64,000 nt of DNA from Chryseobacterium lacus (GTDB lineage: Bacteria > Bacteroidota > Bacteroidia > Flavobacteriales > Weeksellaceae). The notes below the pieces were generated by a model. The model made no database searches, was not told where the DNA came from, and saw only the letters and a program-made list of their open reading frames with translations. The position numbers and the translations under genes were made by a program. Shown here piece after piece: positions 48,248-56,881 of the stretch; the first letter of the stretch is position 1; every line of letters starts with the position of its first letter. Location: assembly GCF_003336205.1 (NCBI RefSeq), contig NZ_QPIE01000004.1:285995-349994 (forward strand), in the 5' to 3' direction.

Positions 48248-48620
48248 TTATTTTTAATTTACCAGGCCTTCCGGTTCCGGAGGCATCGATGCTTTTCAGA
48301 TATTCCGTCAGATCATTGATTTCGTTTTGAGAAAGATTGAAATCGGGCATAACCTGAGTTCCGCTTTTCAAAAAAGCCATAATGTAGTCTTTCCCCTTTT
48401 CAGAGTAGGTATTGGTGAGATCCGGGCCCAGATATCCGCCCAAACCGTAGATCTGGTGGCAGGCGATACAGTTTTTTTCCTGCCAAATTCGTTTTCCACG
48501 ATCTGTGGAAGTTCCGGAAACGGCGGGATATTCAGAATTTTTACTGTAAAGAATGACCGTGTAGACAGAAAATAAAATGGCTAACGATATCAATATTCCT
48601 ATCTTGTTATAGTGATTCAT
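48201..48620 (-). CDS. norC: NorC-like membrane-anchored cytochrome c
   Basis: From ATG 48620 the 139-residue protein has an N-terminal anchor (IGILISLAILFSVYTVILY), a heme site CIACHQIYGLGGYLGPDLTN near residue 56, and a methionine ligand in TQVMPDF. This matches NorC of nitric oxide reductase, which delivers electrons to NorB. It overlaps norB by 47 bases. Confidence 0.83.
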   Translation of the reverse strand: MNHYNKIGILISLAILFSVYTVILYSKNSEYPAVSGTSTDRGKRIWQEKNCIACHQIYGLGGYLGPDLTNTYSEKGKDYIMAFLKSGTQVMPDFNLSQNEINDLTEYLKSIDASGTGRPGKLKINDDGTIEQPEKIPGR

Positions 48621-48637
48621 AAATAACAACAATAGAA

Positions 48638-48668
48638 CAAATCTATCACTTTTATTGATATCCAACAA
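48638..48668 (-). promoter_or_regulatory. norCB promoter with an internal palindrome
   Basis: On the minus strand TTG, 20 bases, TAGATTTG matches the Bacteroidota promoter, ending 18 bases before norC. Between the two boxes lies TATCA-n7-TGATA (48644-48660), an inverted repeat suited to a dimeric regulator such as a Crp/Fnr-like protein. Confidence 0.6.
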
Positions 48669-49034
48669 CGGATATGAAAAATATCATGAACTGAATGAGA
48701 TTCACTTAACAGTGCCAAACACCGGAGTTTTGCGTTTATTTCAATCTGTATTGTTGGCGACTCAAATTTTCGGCGGTTTGTTTCTGTTTTTATACACGGT
48801 ATTAGAGGGTATTTACGAAAGACGCAAAGGTGTAAAGACGATATGAATTTTGCAGGAATAACGGTCAAAAGAAAATGTAATTTTTAAGGAGTACGAGATT
48901 TGAGGATTTTTACTATATATTTACTCACTTTATACTTTTCTTATTATTATATAGAAATGGCTGACCGTTTACCAATCTCATAAAGTTTGCTAAAAGGGAA
49001 TGATTAACAGGTTTTTGTAAATATGTTCTGCTGT
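48669..49034. other. Intergenic region without a convincing gene
   Basis: About 365 AT-rich bases between norC and the SufR-like gene. A 63-codon plus-strand open frame (48655-48846) has no family-like features and no clear start context. Nothing else was recognised. Confidence 0.45.
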
Positions 49035-49652
49035 TTAATAAATTTTGTAGATGCAGCGATGCGCTCCTGAAAGAATATGCTGAACCCTTTCAATCTGAAA
49101 TTCGCCGCCTATCAGTTTTTTGAAACTTGTTAGCTCGGCATTACAAAACCCTCGGCACTCTGCAGCTGCCGCACCAATGGGGCAATGGTTTTGTATATAA
49201 AGGTATTTTCCGTTTTCAGTTTTCCATTCTGCCATATAGCCTTCCTCTGAACGGATTTTACTGAGATACTCTAGCCGTTCTTCCATCGTATTGCTGTTCT
49301 GTATCTCTTGTTCATACCGTTGGTAAATCTGGTTTTCGCGATCGTTGATCAGTAAGTTTACCGCATTTTCACCTAAGAGTTTTTTCACAGAACGCAGCAG
49401 TTCTACCGTTACCGTGGCATGGGTATTGGGGAATTTCGAATGTCCTTTATGAGATAAAGAATAATAAGTAACCGGTCTGCCTACGCCTTCATTTTTCCGG
49501 ATATTTTTAACCAAGTCCATTTCTGTGAGTTTTAAGAGATGTAACCGGGCACCTTCCTTGGTTATTCCCAATTCATTTGCCAATGCGGCTACAGAAATCT
49601 CGTCGTTCTCCTTTAAAATCATTAAAATCCGATCGCCTAAACTTTGTTTCAT
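49035..49652 (-). CDS. SufR-like winged-helix regulator with a cysteine cluster
   Basis: The 205-residue protein has an N-terminal winged helix (VAALANELGITKEGARLHLLKL near residue 22; GVGRPVTYYSLSHKGH wing near 56). The C-terminal part has cysteines at NHCPI, ECRGFC and HRCIY, the pattern of SufR-type proteins that hold an iron-sulfur cluster. It would sense Fe-S, redox or NO status. It is divergent from the azurin gene and close to norCB. Confidence 0.83.
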   Translation of the reverse strand: MKQSLGDRILMILKENDEISVAALANELGITKEGARLHLLKLTEMDLVKNIRKNEGVGRPVTYYSLSHKGHSKFPNTHATVTVELLRSVKKLLGENAVNLLINDRENQIYQRYEQEIQNSNTMEERLEYLSKIRSEEGYMAEWKTENGKYLYIQNHCPIGAAAAECRGFCNAELTSFKKLIGGEFQIERVQHILSGAHRCIYKIY

Positions 49653-49776
49653 TTCTGTCTGAAATACTTGTTAAATAATGATCGACAAATATAATCAATC
49701 CGATTCATTCCTAACCTTTTAAAATATAAAAGTGAATAAACATGATGAAAATCCTGTTGATTAACCAAGCATTTTC

Positions 49777-49807
49777 TTGTTTTATTGCTTTTCTAAAAGT
49801 ATCTTTG
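49777..49807 (+). promoter_or_regulatory. Azurin gene promoter
   Basis: TTG, 20 bases, TATCTTTG fits the Bacteroidota promoter and ends 43 bases before the ATG at 49850. It lies inside the alternative longer frame, which supports the internal start. Confidence 0.68.
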
Positions 49808-49849
49808 CCCTACTTTAAACAGAAATATAACTATAAATATCTTATCGCT

Positions 49850-50383
49850 ATGAAAAAATTAAAACACCTCTCAGTAGTAGCCATGGCTGGGATGATGCTT
49901 GTTGCCTGTGGACAGAATAAAAAGGAAGAGCAGGTAAGCTCGGCACAGGAAACCGAAACAGTAACGGTGGCTGATGAAACAGCTACTTCGCAAGTTCAGG
50001 ATACCATAGAAGTGGAACTGAATGCAGAAGACACGATGAAGTTCGACAAAAACGAAATCAGAGTCCATGCAGGACAACAGGTTCGCCTTACCCTGAACCA
50101 TGTGGGCAAACTGCCGAAATCATCAATGGGCCACAATTTTGTATTGCTGAGCCAAGGTACCGATGTTAATGCATTCGCGACCAAAGCAGTACAGGAAGGT
50201 AAAGCTCCTGATTTTGAAGTTCCGGAAAGTCTGTTAACAGAAGTGATTGCACATACCAAAACCATCGGGGGCGGAGAGAGCGTAACTATTGAGTTTACCG
50301 CTCCTGAAGCAGGCACTTACGATTATATCTGCTCCTTCCCGGGGCATGCTTCCATGATGAATGGTAAACTGATTGTAGAATAA
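49850..50383 (+). CDS. Azurin-type blue copper lipoprotein
   Basis: From ATG 49850 the 177-residue protein has a lipoprotein signal (MKKLKHLSVVAMAGMMLVAC) and a cupredoxin domain with all type 1 copper ligands: HVGKLPKSSMGHNFV (the later histidine), then YICSFPGHASMMNG (Cys, His, Met). It is a periplasmic electron carrier that may donate to the cbb3-like oxidase or to NorC. It ends at a strong terminator. Confidence 0.93.
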   Translation: MKKLKHLSVVAMAGMMLVACGQNKKEEQVSSAQETETVTVADETATSQVQDTIEVELNAEDTMKFDKNEIRVHAGQQVRLTLNHVGKLPKSSMGHNFVLLSQGTDVNAFATKAVQEGKAPDFEVPESLLTEVIAHTKTIGGGESVTIEFTAPEAGTYDYICSFPGHASMMNGKLIVE

Positions 50384-50424
50384 GCACACGAGATCCGAAA
50401 TAAGGATAAAAACATCATATTAAC

Positions 50425-50456
50425 AAAACGCGCCCGATGATTCAGGCGCGTTTTCT
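50425..50456. terminator. Bidirectional terminator between azurin and carB
   Basis: AAAACGCGCC with GGCGCGTTTT gives a perfect 10-bp stem around 10 bases, with A and T runs at both ends. It ends both convergent genes. Confidence 0.88.
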
Positions 50457-50482
50457 ATGCATGTCTCAGCGTGGCATCATCA

Positions 50483-53400
50483 TCACATCTGTTCCATTTT
50501 AAAACTCATACTTTCAATCACCTTCAGAATCGCTTCGACGGTATCCATGGAAGTGAGACAGGGAACGCCGTTTTCTACCGACATTCTGCGGATCTGGAAG
50601 CCGTCTCTTTCGGCTTGTTTGCCTTTGGTGGTGGTATTCACCACGTACTGGACTTTTCCTTTTTGAATCAGGTCAATCAGGTTAACGTCTTCTTCACCGA
50701 TTTTGTAACCGATTTTTACAGGAATTCCTTTCTCCTGGAAGAATTTTGCCGTTCCTTCTGTGGCCCAAATCCTGAATCCCACTTCATGGAAGCGCCTCGC
50801 AAATTCGGAAACTTCTTCCTTATGCTTGTCGGCCACTGTAAAAAGGATAGAGCCGTGCAGTGGCATTTTTCGTCCTGCAGCCACGAAACCTTTGTATAGT
50901 GCTTTTTCCAGCGTTGTGTCTTTCCCCATTACTTCGCCGGTAGATTTCATTTCCGGGCCGAGAGAAGTATCTACTTTGGTCAGTTTTGAGAAAGAGAATA
51001 CGGGAACTTTTACAAACACGCCTTCTTTTTCCGGAACCAGTCCGTTTTTGTAACCCAATTCTTTCAGTTTCTGTCCTAAAATGGCTTTGGTTGCCAGATT
51101 TGCCATCGGGACATTGGTGATTTTAGAAAGAAAAGGGACGGTTCTCGAAGATCTTGGATTCACTTCGATGACATACACCTGATTTTCAAAAAGAACGTAC
51201 TGAATATTCATTAAACCGATGACATTCAGGCCTTTTGCAAGCCTTTCGGTGTAATCCACGAGTTGCTGCATGCATTTTTCGTTGATATTCTGTGGCGGAT
51301 ACACCGCAATCGAGTCGCCCGAGTGAACGCCGGCTCTTTCGATGTGTTCCATAATTCCGGGAATCACGACGGTTTCGCCGTCACAGATGGCATCTACTTC
51401 CACTTCTTTACCGATCATGTACTTGTCCACTAACACTGGTTTTTCTGGATCCACTTCTACTGCATGTTCCATGTAATGCGACAGTTCAGTTTCATTATAT
51501 ACGATTTCCATGGCACGTCCGCCTAAAACATAACTTGGGCGAACCAGCACTGGATAACCGATTTCGTTGGCAATTTCCACCGCGCCTTCTTTGGAGTACG
51601 AAGTTTTGCCTTTGGGTTGCGGAATTCCCATTTCTTCCAGAGCTTTCTCGAATTTATCGCGGTTTTCAGCACGGTCAAGATCTTCCAGCGAAGTTCCCAA
51701 AATCTGAACGCCGTGTGCAGCCAGTTTATCCGCCAGATTAATCGCAGTTTGTCCGCCGAACTGAACGATGACGCCTTTCGGTTTTTCCAGCTCAATGATG
51801 TTCATGACATCTTCTTCTGTTAAAGGCTCGAAATATAATTTATCTGAAATAGAAAAGTCTGTGGAAACAGTTTCGGGATTATTGTTGATGATGATCGCTT
51901 CATATCCCATTTCCTTGATGGCCCAAACTGAGTGAACCGTAGCATAATCGAATTCCACGCCCTGCCCAATTCTGATAGGACCGGAACCCAGAACGATAAT
52001 TTTCTCTTTGTCAGAAGCAACGCTTTCGTTTTCTTCCTCATACGTTCCGTAGAAATACGGTGTCTCACTTTCAAATTCAGCTGCGCAGGTATCCACCATT
52101 TTGTACACCGGCATGATTCCGTTTTCCTTTCTGAAATTGAACACTTCACGCTGTTTTACGCCCCAGTGGTGCGCAATATTGATGTCGGAGAATCCTAATT
52201 TCTTGGCTTCTGTTAAAATTTCAACATCGAATTTATTCTCAACGATTACTTTTTCAAAATCAACCAGCTTTTTCAGTTTCCAGATAAAGAATTTATCTAT
52301 TTTACTCCATTCCACAATAGTTTCCCAATCGTAGCCTTTGCGCAGAGCCTCTCCGATAATGAATAATCTTTCATCGTCACACACTTTTATTCTGCGTTCA
52401 ATTTCTTCATCTGTGAGGGCTTCGGCCTGTTTGGTTTTCAAACCCAAGTGGCGCATTCCCGTTTCCAGAGAACGGATGGCTTTTTGGATACTTTCTTCGA
52501 AATTTCTGCCGATGGCCATTACCTCGCCGGTCGCTTTCATTTGCGTAGAAAGCCTTCTGTCAGCCGTTTCAAACTTATCAAAAGGGAATCTCGGAATTTT
52601 GGTTACCACGTAATCGAGTGCCGGTTCGAAACAGGCGTATGTTTTCCCGGTGACGGGGTTCATGATTTCATCGAGGGTGAGGCCGACCGCAATTTTAGCA
52701 GCAATTTTGGCAATCGGATAACCGGTCGCTTTACTCGCTAATGCCGATGAACGCGAAACTCTTGGATTTACTTCAATGATATAATAATTAAAAGAGTGGG
52801 GATCTAATGCCAGCTGAACGTTACAACCTCCTTCAATTCCGAGGGCACGAATGATTTTCAGCGAAGCGTTTCTCAATAACTGATATTCTCTGTCCGACAA
52901 AGTCTGGGAAGGTGCTACCACAATAGAGTCGCCGGTGTGTACGCCGACGGGATCGATATTCTCCATGTTACACACCACGATGGCGTTATCATTGGCATCC
53001 CGCATTACTTCGTATTCTATTTCTTTGTATCCCGCGATGGATTTCTCAATAAGACACTGCGTTACTGGTGAATGTTTCAAACCAAGCTCGGTTATTTCCC
53101 GAAGCTGGATTTCATTGTCTGCAATTCCGCCACCTGTTCCTCCCATGGTAAATGCGGGGCGAACAATTACAGGATAGCCGATGTTTTCAGCAAAATGCAA
53201 AGCACCTTCCACTGTGGTTACGATATCGGAGTCGGGGACGGGTTCATTGAGTTCTTTCATTAATTCCCGGAAAAGATCGCGGTCTTCTGCCTGATTGATG
53301 GCTGAAAGTTTTGTACCCAAAACCTCCACTTCGCACTCTTCCAGAATACCGGAATTCTGCAATTCTACCGCCATATTCAGCCCGGTTTGTCCGCCCAACG

Positions 53401-53662
53401 TGGGCAACAGCGCATCCGGCCTTTCTTTTCTGATGATGTGGCTCACGAAAGGAAGTGAGATGGGTTCTATATAGACTTTGTCTGCAATTTCCACATCCGT
53501 CATGATGGTAGCAGGATTGGAATTGATGAGGATGACGCGGTATCCTTCCTCTTTCAGTGCGAGACAGGCCTGTGTTCCCGCATAATCAAATTCTGCTGCC
53601 TGACCGATGATGATGGGGCCGGAACCTATTACTAAGATGGTTTTTATATCTGTTCTTTTCAT
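50483..53662 (-). CDS. carB: Carbamoyl-phosphate synthase large subunit
   Basis: CarB makes carbamoyl phosphate from bicarbonate, ATP and ammonia supplied by CarA. The 1059-residue protein has two homologous ATP-grasp halves: [19 protein letters not shown] at residue 11 and [18 protein letters not shown] near 560, then [20 protein letters not shown] and [19 protein letters not shown]-terminal MGS-like domain with [14 protein letters not shown] follows. It is the last gene of the pyrB-carA-carB operon, so carbamoyl phosphate is made next to its pyrimidine consumer. Confidence 0.96.
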   Translation of the reverse strand: MKRTDIKTILVIGSGPIIIGQAAEFDYAGTQACLALKEEGYRVILINSNPATIMTDVEIADKVYIEPISLPFVSHIIRKERPDALLPTLGGQTGLNMAVELQNSGILEECEVEVLGTKLSAINQAEDRDLFRELMKELNEPVPDSDIVTTVEGALHFAENIGYPVIVRPAFTMGGTGGGIADNEIQLREITELGLKHSPVTQCLIEKSIAGYKEIEYEVMRDANDNAIVVCNMENIDPVGVHTGDSIVVAPSQTLSDREYQLLRNASLKIIRALGIEGGCNVQLALDPHSFNYYIIEVNPRVSRSSALASKATGYPIAKIAAKIAVGLTLDEIMNPVTGKTYACFEPALDYVVTKIPRFPFDKFETADRRLSTQMKATGEVMAIGRNFEESIQKAIRSLETGMRHLGLKTKQAEALTDEEIERRIKVCDDERLFIIGEALRKGYDWETIVEWSKIDKFFIWKLKKLVDFEKVIVENKFDVEILTEAKKLGFSDINIAHHWGVKQREVFNFRKENGIMPVYKMVDTCAAEFESETPYFYGTYEEENESVASDKEKIIVLGSGPIRIGQGVEFDYATVHSVWAIKEMGYEAIIINNNPETVSTDFSISDKLYFEPLTEEDVMNIIELEKPKGVIVQFGGQTAINLADKLAAHGVQILGTSLEDLDRAENRDKFEKALEEMGIPQPKGKTSYSKEGAVEIANEIGYPVLVRPSYVLGGRAMEIVYNETELSHYMEHAVEVDPEKPVLVDKYMIGKEVEVDAICDGETVVIPGIMEHIERAGVHSGDSIAVYPPQNINEKCMQQLVDYTERLAKGLNVIGLMNIQYVLFENQVYVIEVNPRSSRTVPFLSKITNVPMANLATKAILGQKLKELGYKNGLVPEKEGVFVKVPVFSFSKLTKVDTSLGPEMKSTGEVMGKDTTLEKALYKGFVAAGRKMPLHGSILFTVADKHKEEVSEFARRFHEVGFRIWATEGTAKFFQEKGIPVKIGYKIGEEDVNLIDLIQKGKVQYVVNTTTKGKQAERDGFQIRRMSVENGVPCLTSMDTVEAILKVIESMSFKMEQM

Positions 53663-53807
53663 AAATATATATTAATGTAATAATGTAGCAGTTTAGCAAT
53701 GCAACCATTGCATTAACTGTCATTTTTTAAGCTGGTCCTTAATATTTGTAAATTACAATTCACAATATTCAATATGATAAATTGTTATATTGTGAGGTGT
53801 GAAATTG

Positions 53808-54890
53808 TTACACTGTTACATTTTTAAATTGGTGCATCATTTCAATAAACTCATCAAATAGATAGTTGGCATCTTCCGGTCCGGGACTGGCTTCGGGGTG
53901 ATATTGTACTGAGAAACAGGGGTGTATTTTGTGTTTTAGACCTTCATTGGTTCTATCGTTCAGGGCGATATGGGTTTCGATGAGATCGGTATTTTCAAGA
54001 GATTTCTGCTCCACAGCATAACTGTGATTCTGAGAAGTGATGGCCACTTTATTTTTTTCAAGATCCAGCACGGGATGATTGCCACCGCGATGTCCGAATT
54101 TCAGTTTAAAGGTTTTTGCGCCACACGCCAAGGCAATGAGTTGATGTCCGAGACAGATTCCGAAAATGGGCACTTTTCCAAGGATTTTATTGATCATTTC
54201 TTTGGCACCTTTCACATCCTGCGGATCTCCAGGTCCGTTGGAAAGCATCACGCCGTCTGGATCCATCAGCAGAATTTCTTCCGCCGTGGTGTTTTGAGAA
54301 ACCACCGTTATGTCGCAATCCCGCTGAGAGAGTTCACGGATGATTCCCAGTTTGGAACCGAAATCAACCAGAACCACTTTCAAACCTCTTCCCGGGGCTG
54401 CATAGGCTGTTTTTGTAGAAACTGTTTCCACCTGATTGGTAGGGGATTCTGCTGTATTCAGGTATGAGATGGCCGTTTGTTCATCGGCATTGACATCTAC
54501 AATTTTCCCTTTTACAGAACCTTGATTTCTGATGATGCGGGTTAGTCTTCGGGTATCGATTCCTGAGATTCCTGAGAGGTTTTTCTTTTTAAAAAGTTCA
54601 TCGAGCGTCATTTGGGTCCTGAAGTTGGACGGCAAGTCGCAGAGTTCCTTTACGATGAGCCCTTTAATGGCGGGTTCCATGCTTTCATAATCATCACGGT
54701 TGATTCCGTAATTTCCTATGAGCGGATAGGTCATGCAAACGATCTGCCCACAGTAAGACGGATCGGAAATCAATTCCTGATATCCCGTCATTCCGGTGTT
54801 GAATACGATTTCTCCTTCTGTTTCGGCTTGTGCTCCAAATCCGGTACCATGAAAAACTTCTCCGGAGGCCAATATTAATTTCTTTTTCAT
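53808..54890 (-). CDS. carA: Carbamoyl-phosphate synthase small subunit
   Basis: CarA hydrolyses glutamine and passes ammonia to CarB. The 360 residues begin KKLILASGEVFHGTGFG and include FNTGMTGYQELISDPSYCGQIV. The class I amidotransferase domain shows SNGPGDPQD, the nucleophile in IFGICLGHQ near residue 242 and the His-Glu pair in VQYHPEASPGP. It starts 58 bases after pyrB and 145 bases before carB, all minus strand. Confidence 0.96.
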   Translation of the reverse strand: MKKKLILASGEVFHGTGFGAQAETEGEIVFNTGMTGYQELISDPSYCGQIVCMTYPLIGNYGINRDDYESMEPAIKGLIVKELCDLPSNFRTQMTLDELFKKKNLSGISGIDTRRLTRIIRNQGSVKGKIVDVNADEQTAISYLNTAESPTNQVETVSTKTAYAAPGRGLKVVLVDFGSKLGIIRELSQRDCDITVVSQNTTAEEILLMDPDGVMLSNGPGDPQDVKGAKEMINKILGKVPIFGICLGHQLIALACGAKTFKLKFGHRGGNHPVLDLEKNKVAITSQNHSYAVEQKSLENTDLIETHIALNDRTNEGLKHKIHPCFSVQYHPEASPGPEDANYLFDEFIEMMHQFKNVTV

Positions 54891-54948
54891 TCTCTTTTAT
54901 TAGTGATCTAAGTGCCTGTGACGTTTTTTAATGAAGAGCTATTTTGAT

Positions 54949-55833
54949 TTACGAAAACTTATATCCGTTCTTTTCCAGGGTGTTTTTCAGGATCGCCATT
55001 CTTGCATAAACACCGTTTTCCATTTGGGTAAAAATCCGGGAACGCGGGCATTCCACCAGATCGCTGTCTATTTCCACACCGCGGTTTACAGGTGCGGGAT
55101 GCATAATGATGGCATTCGGTTTCATTTTCTGTTCTCTGGCTTTGGTCAGTCCGTAGCGTTGAAGATATTCCTCTGTGCTGAAGCTTTGAGCATGTCTTTC
55201 GTGCTGAATTCTAAGGAGCATGATGACATCTACTTCAGGAATTAAATCATCCATATCCACGTAAGAACCGTTCATAAAGCTACCGACATCGAACCATTCC
55301 CGGGGACCGGAAACATATACTTTGGCTCCCAGCATTCGGAGCGCATCAGAAAATGAATTGGCCACGCGGCTGTGTTTTATATCTCCTGCAATCGCTATTT
55401 TCAGATTCCTAAAATCTCCGAATTCCTGGCGGATGGTCATGAGATCCAGCATCGTTTGGCTGGGATGGTTTCCGGTACCGTCGCCGGCATTGATGACGGG
55501 GATAGAAATTCCTTTCAAATCACGATAAAATTCATTTTTGCTGTGTCGGATGACGGCCAGCTGAACGCCGATGCTTTCCAGAGTTTTCACCGTGTCGTAC
55601 AGTGTTTCGCCTTTATTGACAGAGGAAGTAGCGGTGTCAAAAGGGATGACTTCAAGGCCCAGTTTTCTTTCCGCCATATCAAAGCTGATTTTGGTGCGGG
55701 TGCTGTCTTCAAAAAACAGATTGGATACAAAAACCTGTCCGGCTATCTTCATTGTTTTGCCTTTTGCAAACTCCAGTGCATCGTCTAAAGTGCGGAGTAT
55801 TTGTTCTTTGGAAAGTTCTGAAATCGTGTTCAT
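54949..55833 (-). CDS. pyrB: Aspartate carbamoyltransferase catalytic subunit
   Basis: PyrB joins carbamoyl phosphate and aspartate in pyrimidine synthesis. From ATG 55833 the 294-residue protein has FFEDSTRTKISFDMAE near residue 42 (STRT phosphate loop), AGDGTGNHPSQTMLD near 118 and HPAPVNRGVEIDSDL near 250. No regulatory pyrI is seen. It is the first gene of the operon and lies 16 bases after the leader terminator; upstream codons to 55869 would start inside the terminator and are rejected. Confidence 0.95.
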   Translation of the reverse strand: MNTISELSKEQILRTLDDALEFAKGKTMKIAGQVFVSNLFFEDSTRTKISFDMAERKLGLEVIPFDTATSSVNKGETLYDTVKTLESIGVQLAVIRHSKNEFYRDLKGISIPVINAGDGTGNHPSQTMLDLMTIRQEFGDFRNLKIAIAGDIKHSRVANSFSDALRMLGAKVYVSGPREWFDVGSFMNGSYVDMDDLIPEVDVIMLLRIQHERHAQSFSTEEYLQRYGLTKAREQKMKPNAIIMHPAPVNRGVEIDSDLVECPRSRIFTQMENGVYARMAILKNTLEKNGYKFS

Positions 55834-55849
55834 TTTTTTATTCTTTTTC

Positions 55850-55879
55850 AAAAAAAAACGAAGCCGCAATGGCTTCGTT
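55850..55879 (-). terminator. Attenuator terminator upstream of pyrB
   Basis: On the minus strand AACGAAGCC and GGCTTCGTT form a perfect 9-bp stem around ATTGC, followed by about nine U. It stands between the promoter and pyrB, so it must be regulated. Its first stem bases follow directly on the stop codon of the leader ORF. The leader segment GGCUUUG (near 55907-55913) could pair with the stem base CGAAGCC as an antiterminator. Confidence 0.85.
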
Positions 55880-55958
55880 ACCTAAAATAAATATTGTTGT
55901 TATCGGCAAAGCCGTTTTCTGAATGTGTTTCCGGAAATGTATTTTGCAATGTTTCCAT
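55878..55958 (-). CDS. Candidate pyrB leader peptide (26 residues)
   Basis: The frame METLQNTFPETHSENGFADN continues with NNIYFR and then TAA. The ATG is 7 bases after the TATCTTTG box, so the mRNA may be nearly leaderless. The stop codon is immediately before the terminator stem, so a ribosome close behind RNA polymerase would block the hairpin. A small hairpin CGGC-TTT-GCCG (55904-55914) precedes a U-rich stretch (AATATTTATTTTAGG) that could cause UTP-sensitive pausing. This mirrors the known E. coli pyrBI leader in layout; the peptide itself is not homologous. Confidence 0.55.
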   Translation of the reverse strand: METLQNTFPETHSENGFADNNNIYFR

Positions 55959-55964
55959 TGGCTG

Positions 55965-55972
55965 CAAAGATA
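55965..55972 (-). promoter_or_regulatory. pyrB-carA-carB promoter -7 element
   Basis: The minus strand reads TATCTTTG, fitting TAnnTTTG. The start point would fall at or next to the leader ATG. No ideal -33 TTG is visible at 19-20 bases. Confidence 0.6.
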
Positions 55973-56050
55973 GGAATATATTCAAAACGAAAAAAATAAA
56001 AAGAGGGAGAGTTGAAAAAAAGAAAACTGGTTAATAGTTTAATCGGTTAA

Positions 56051-56229
56051 TTGTTTTGAGAAGGTTAATTGATTAATCGGTTAGTTGTTTAGGGGGCGAA
56101 CATGCTGATTGCTCTTCTAAGGTAAAATGTAAAAGGCAAAAGGCAAAGGCTTGACTAATGAATGGTAAGTGGTGAAGGTTGCCTTGGTCGGCTCGGGTGG
56201 CTGAGGCTCTCGAAGCCAGCGCGGATTTT
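56051..56229. repeat. Long direct repeat, copy 1
   Basis: The segment from TTGTTTTGAGAAGGTTAATT to GAAGCCAGCGCGGATTT recurs at 56309-56503 with small differences. Its parts include AATCGGTTAGTTGTTTAG, GTAAAAGGCAAAAGGCAAAG and GGTTGCCTTGGTCGGCTCGG. No ORF is present. Confidence 0.8.
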
Positions 56230-56308
56230 AGTTCTCACAAGTTTTGCAGATTCTCACAGATTTAAGACAGGCAAAGATTTAAAACAGGCAAAGAGTTGAA
56301 GCGGGTTA

Positions 56309-56503
56309 TTGTTTTGAGAAGGTTAATTGATTAATCGATTAGTTGTTTAGGGAGCGAATTTGCTGATTTGCTCTTCTAAGGTAAAAGTTAAAATGTAAAA
56401 GGCAAAAGGCAAAGGGGAAAAGACTTGACTGGTGAATGGTGAATGGTGAAGGTTGCCTTGGTCGGCTCGGGTGGCTGAGGCTCTCGAAGCCAGCGCGGAT
56501 TTA
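56309..56503. repeat. Long direct repeat, copy 2
   Basis: This is the second copy of 56051-56229, about 16 bases longer through extra short internal repeats (GGTGAATGGTGAATGGTGAA). The gap from 56504 to 56742 otherwise has no recognised feature except the 26-base repeat at 56548. Confidence 0.8.
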
Positions 56504-56547
56504 GGATGGGTATTTTTTATATCCGACTTTTATCTCTCTCCTTGTAT

Positions 56548-56573
56548 ATTATTTTTAATGGAATCGGCGAACC
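56548..56573. repeat. 26-base repeat, inverse of 27048-27073
   Basis: It reads as the exact reverse complement of the sequence at 27048-27073. It lies in the gene-free stretch between pyrB and the recombinase gene. Confidence 0.75.
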
Positions 56574-56742
56574 ATTTTGTTAGGTTTCAAGACTGGACCC
56601 TTTTGCTAAAAAAAAGCTCCTAGATCGGTTGTCTTCTTCGGAACATTTGGGTGTAAATGGTTGTGCAAATCCTTTTCCTAGCTCCCATAAAACCCCTGAA
56701 ACAGGGACTTTGCATCCCCAAAATTCTTTACCTCCATACTTC

Positions 56743-56830
56743 ACCCGTACATACCCCGTACATACCCCGTAGTTACCCCGTAGTTACCTTATGACCCACC
56801 CGAGTGACCTGTCCTTGACCCGTCCTGAAA
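56743..56830. repeat. 11-bp periodic repeat array C
   Basis: Eight in-phase 11-base units: ACCCGTACATA, CCCCGTACATA, CCCCGTAGTTA twice, CCTTATGACCC, ACCCGAGTGAC, CTGTCCTTGAC, CCGTCCTGAAA. It ends 51 bases from the 3' end of the recombinase gene. Confidence 0.78.
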
Positions 56831-56881
56831 TAACTATACAGGTTAATAAATAAAAAGAATACTGTGCGTCGAAAAGCATGT

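Noticed and set aside
48655..48846. 63-codon open frame between norC and the SufR-like gene
   Set aside because: No start context or recognisable sequence; overlaps the norCB promoter region.
49742..49849. Longer azurin start
   Set aside because: The promoter lies inside this stretch and the lipoprotein signal starts at 49850.
53690..53740. Small palindrome AATGCA..TGCATT upstream of carB as a terminator or riboswitch
   Set aside because: Only a 6-bp stem without U-run; the gap between carA and carB shows no other structure.
56743..56830. Short repeated units looked at as a CRISPR array
   Set aside because: Units are 11 bases in direct contact with no spacers, and no cas genes are in the window. 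No CRISPR array was found elsewhere.
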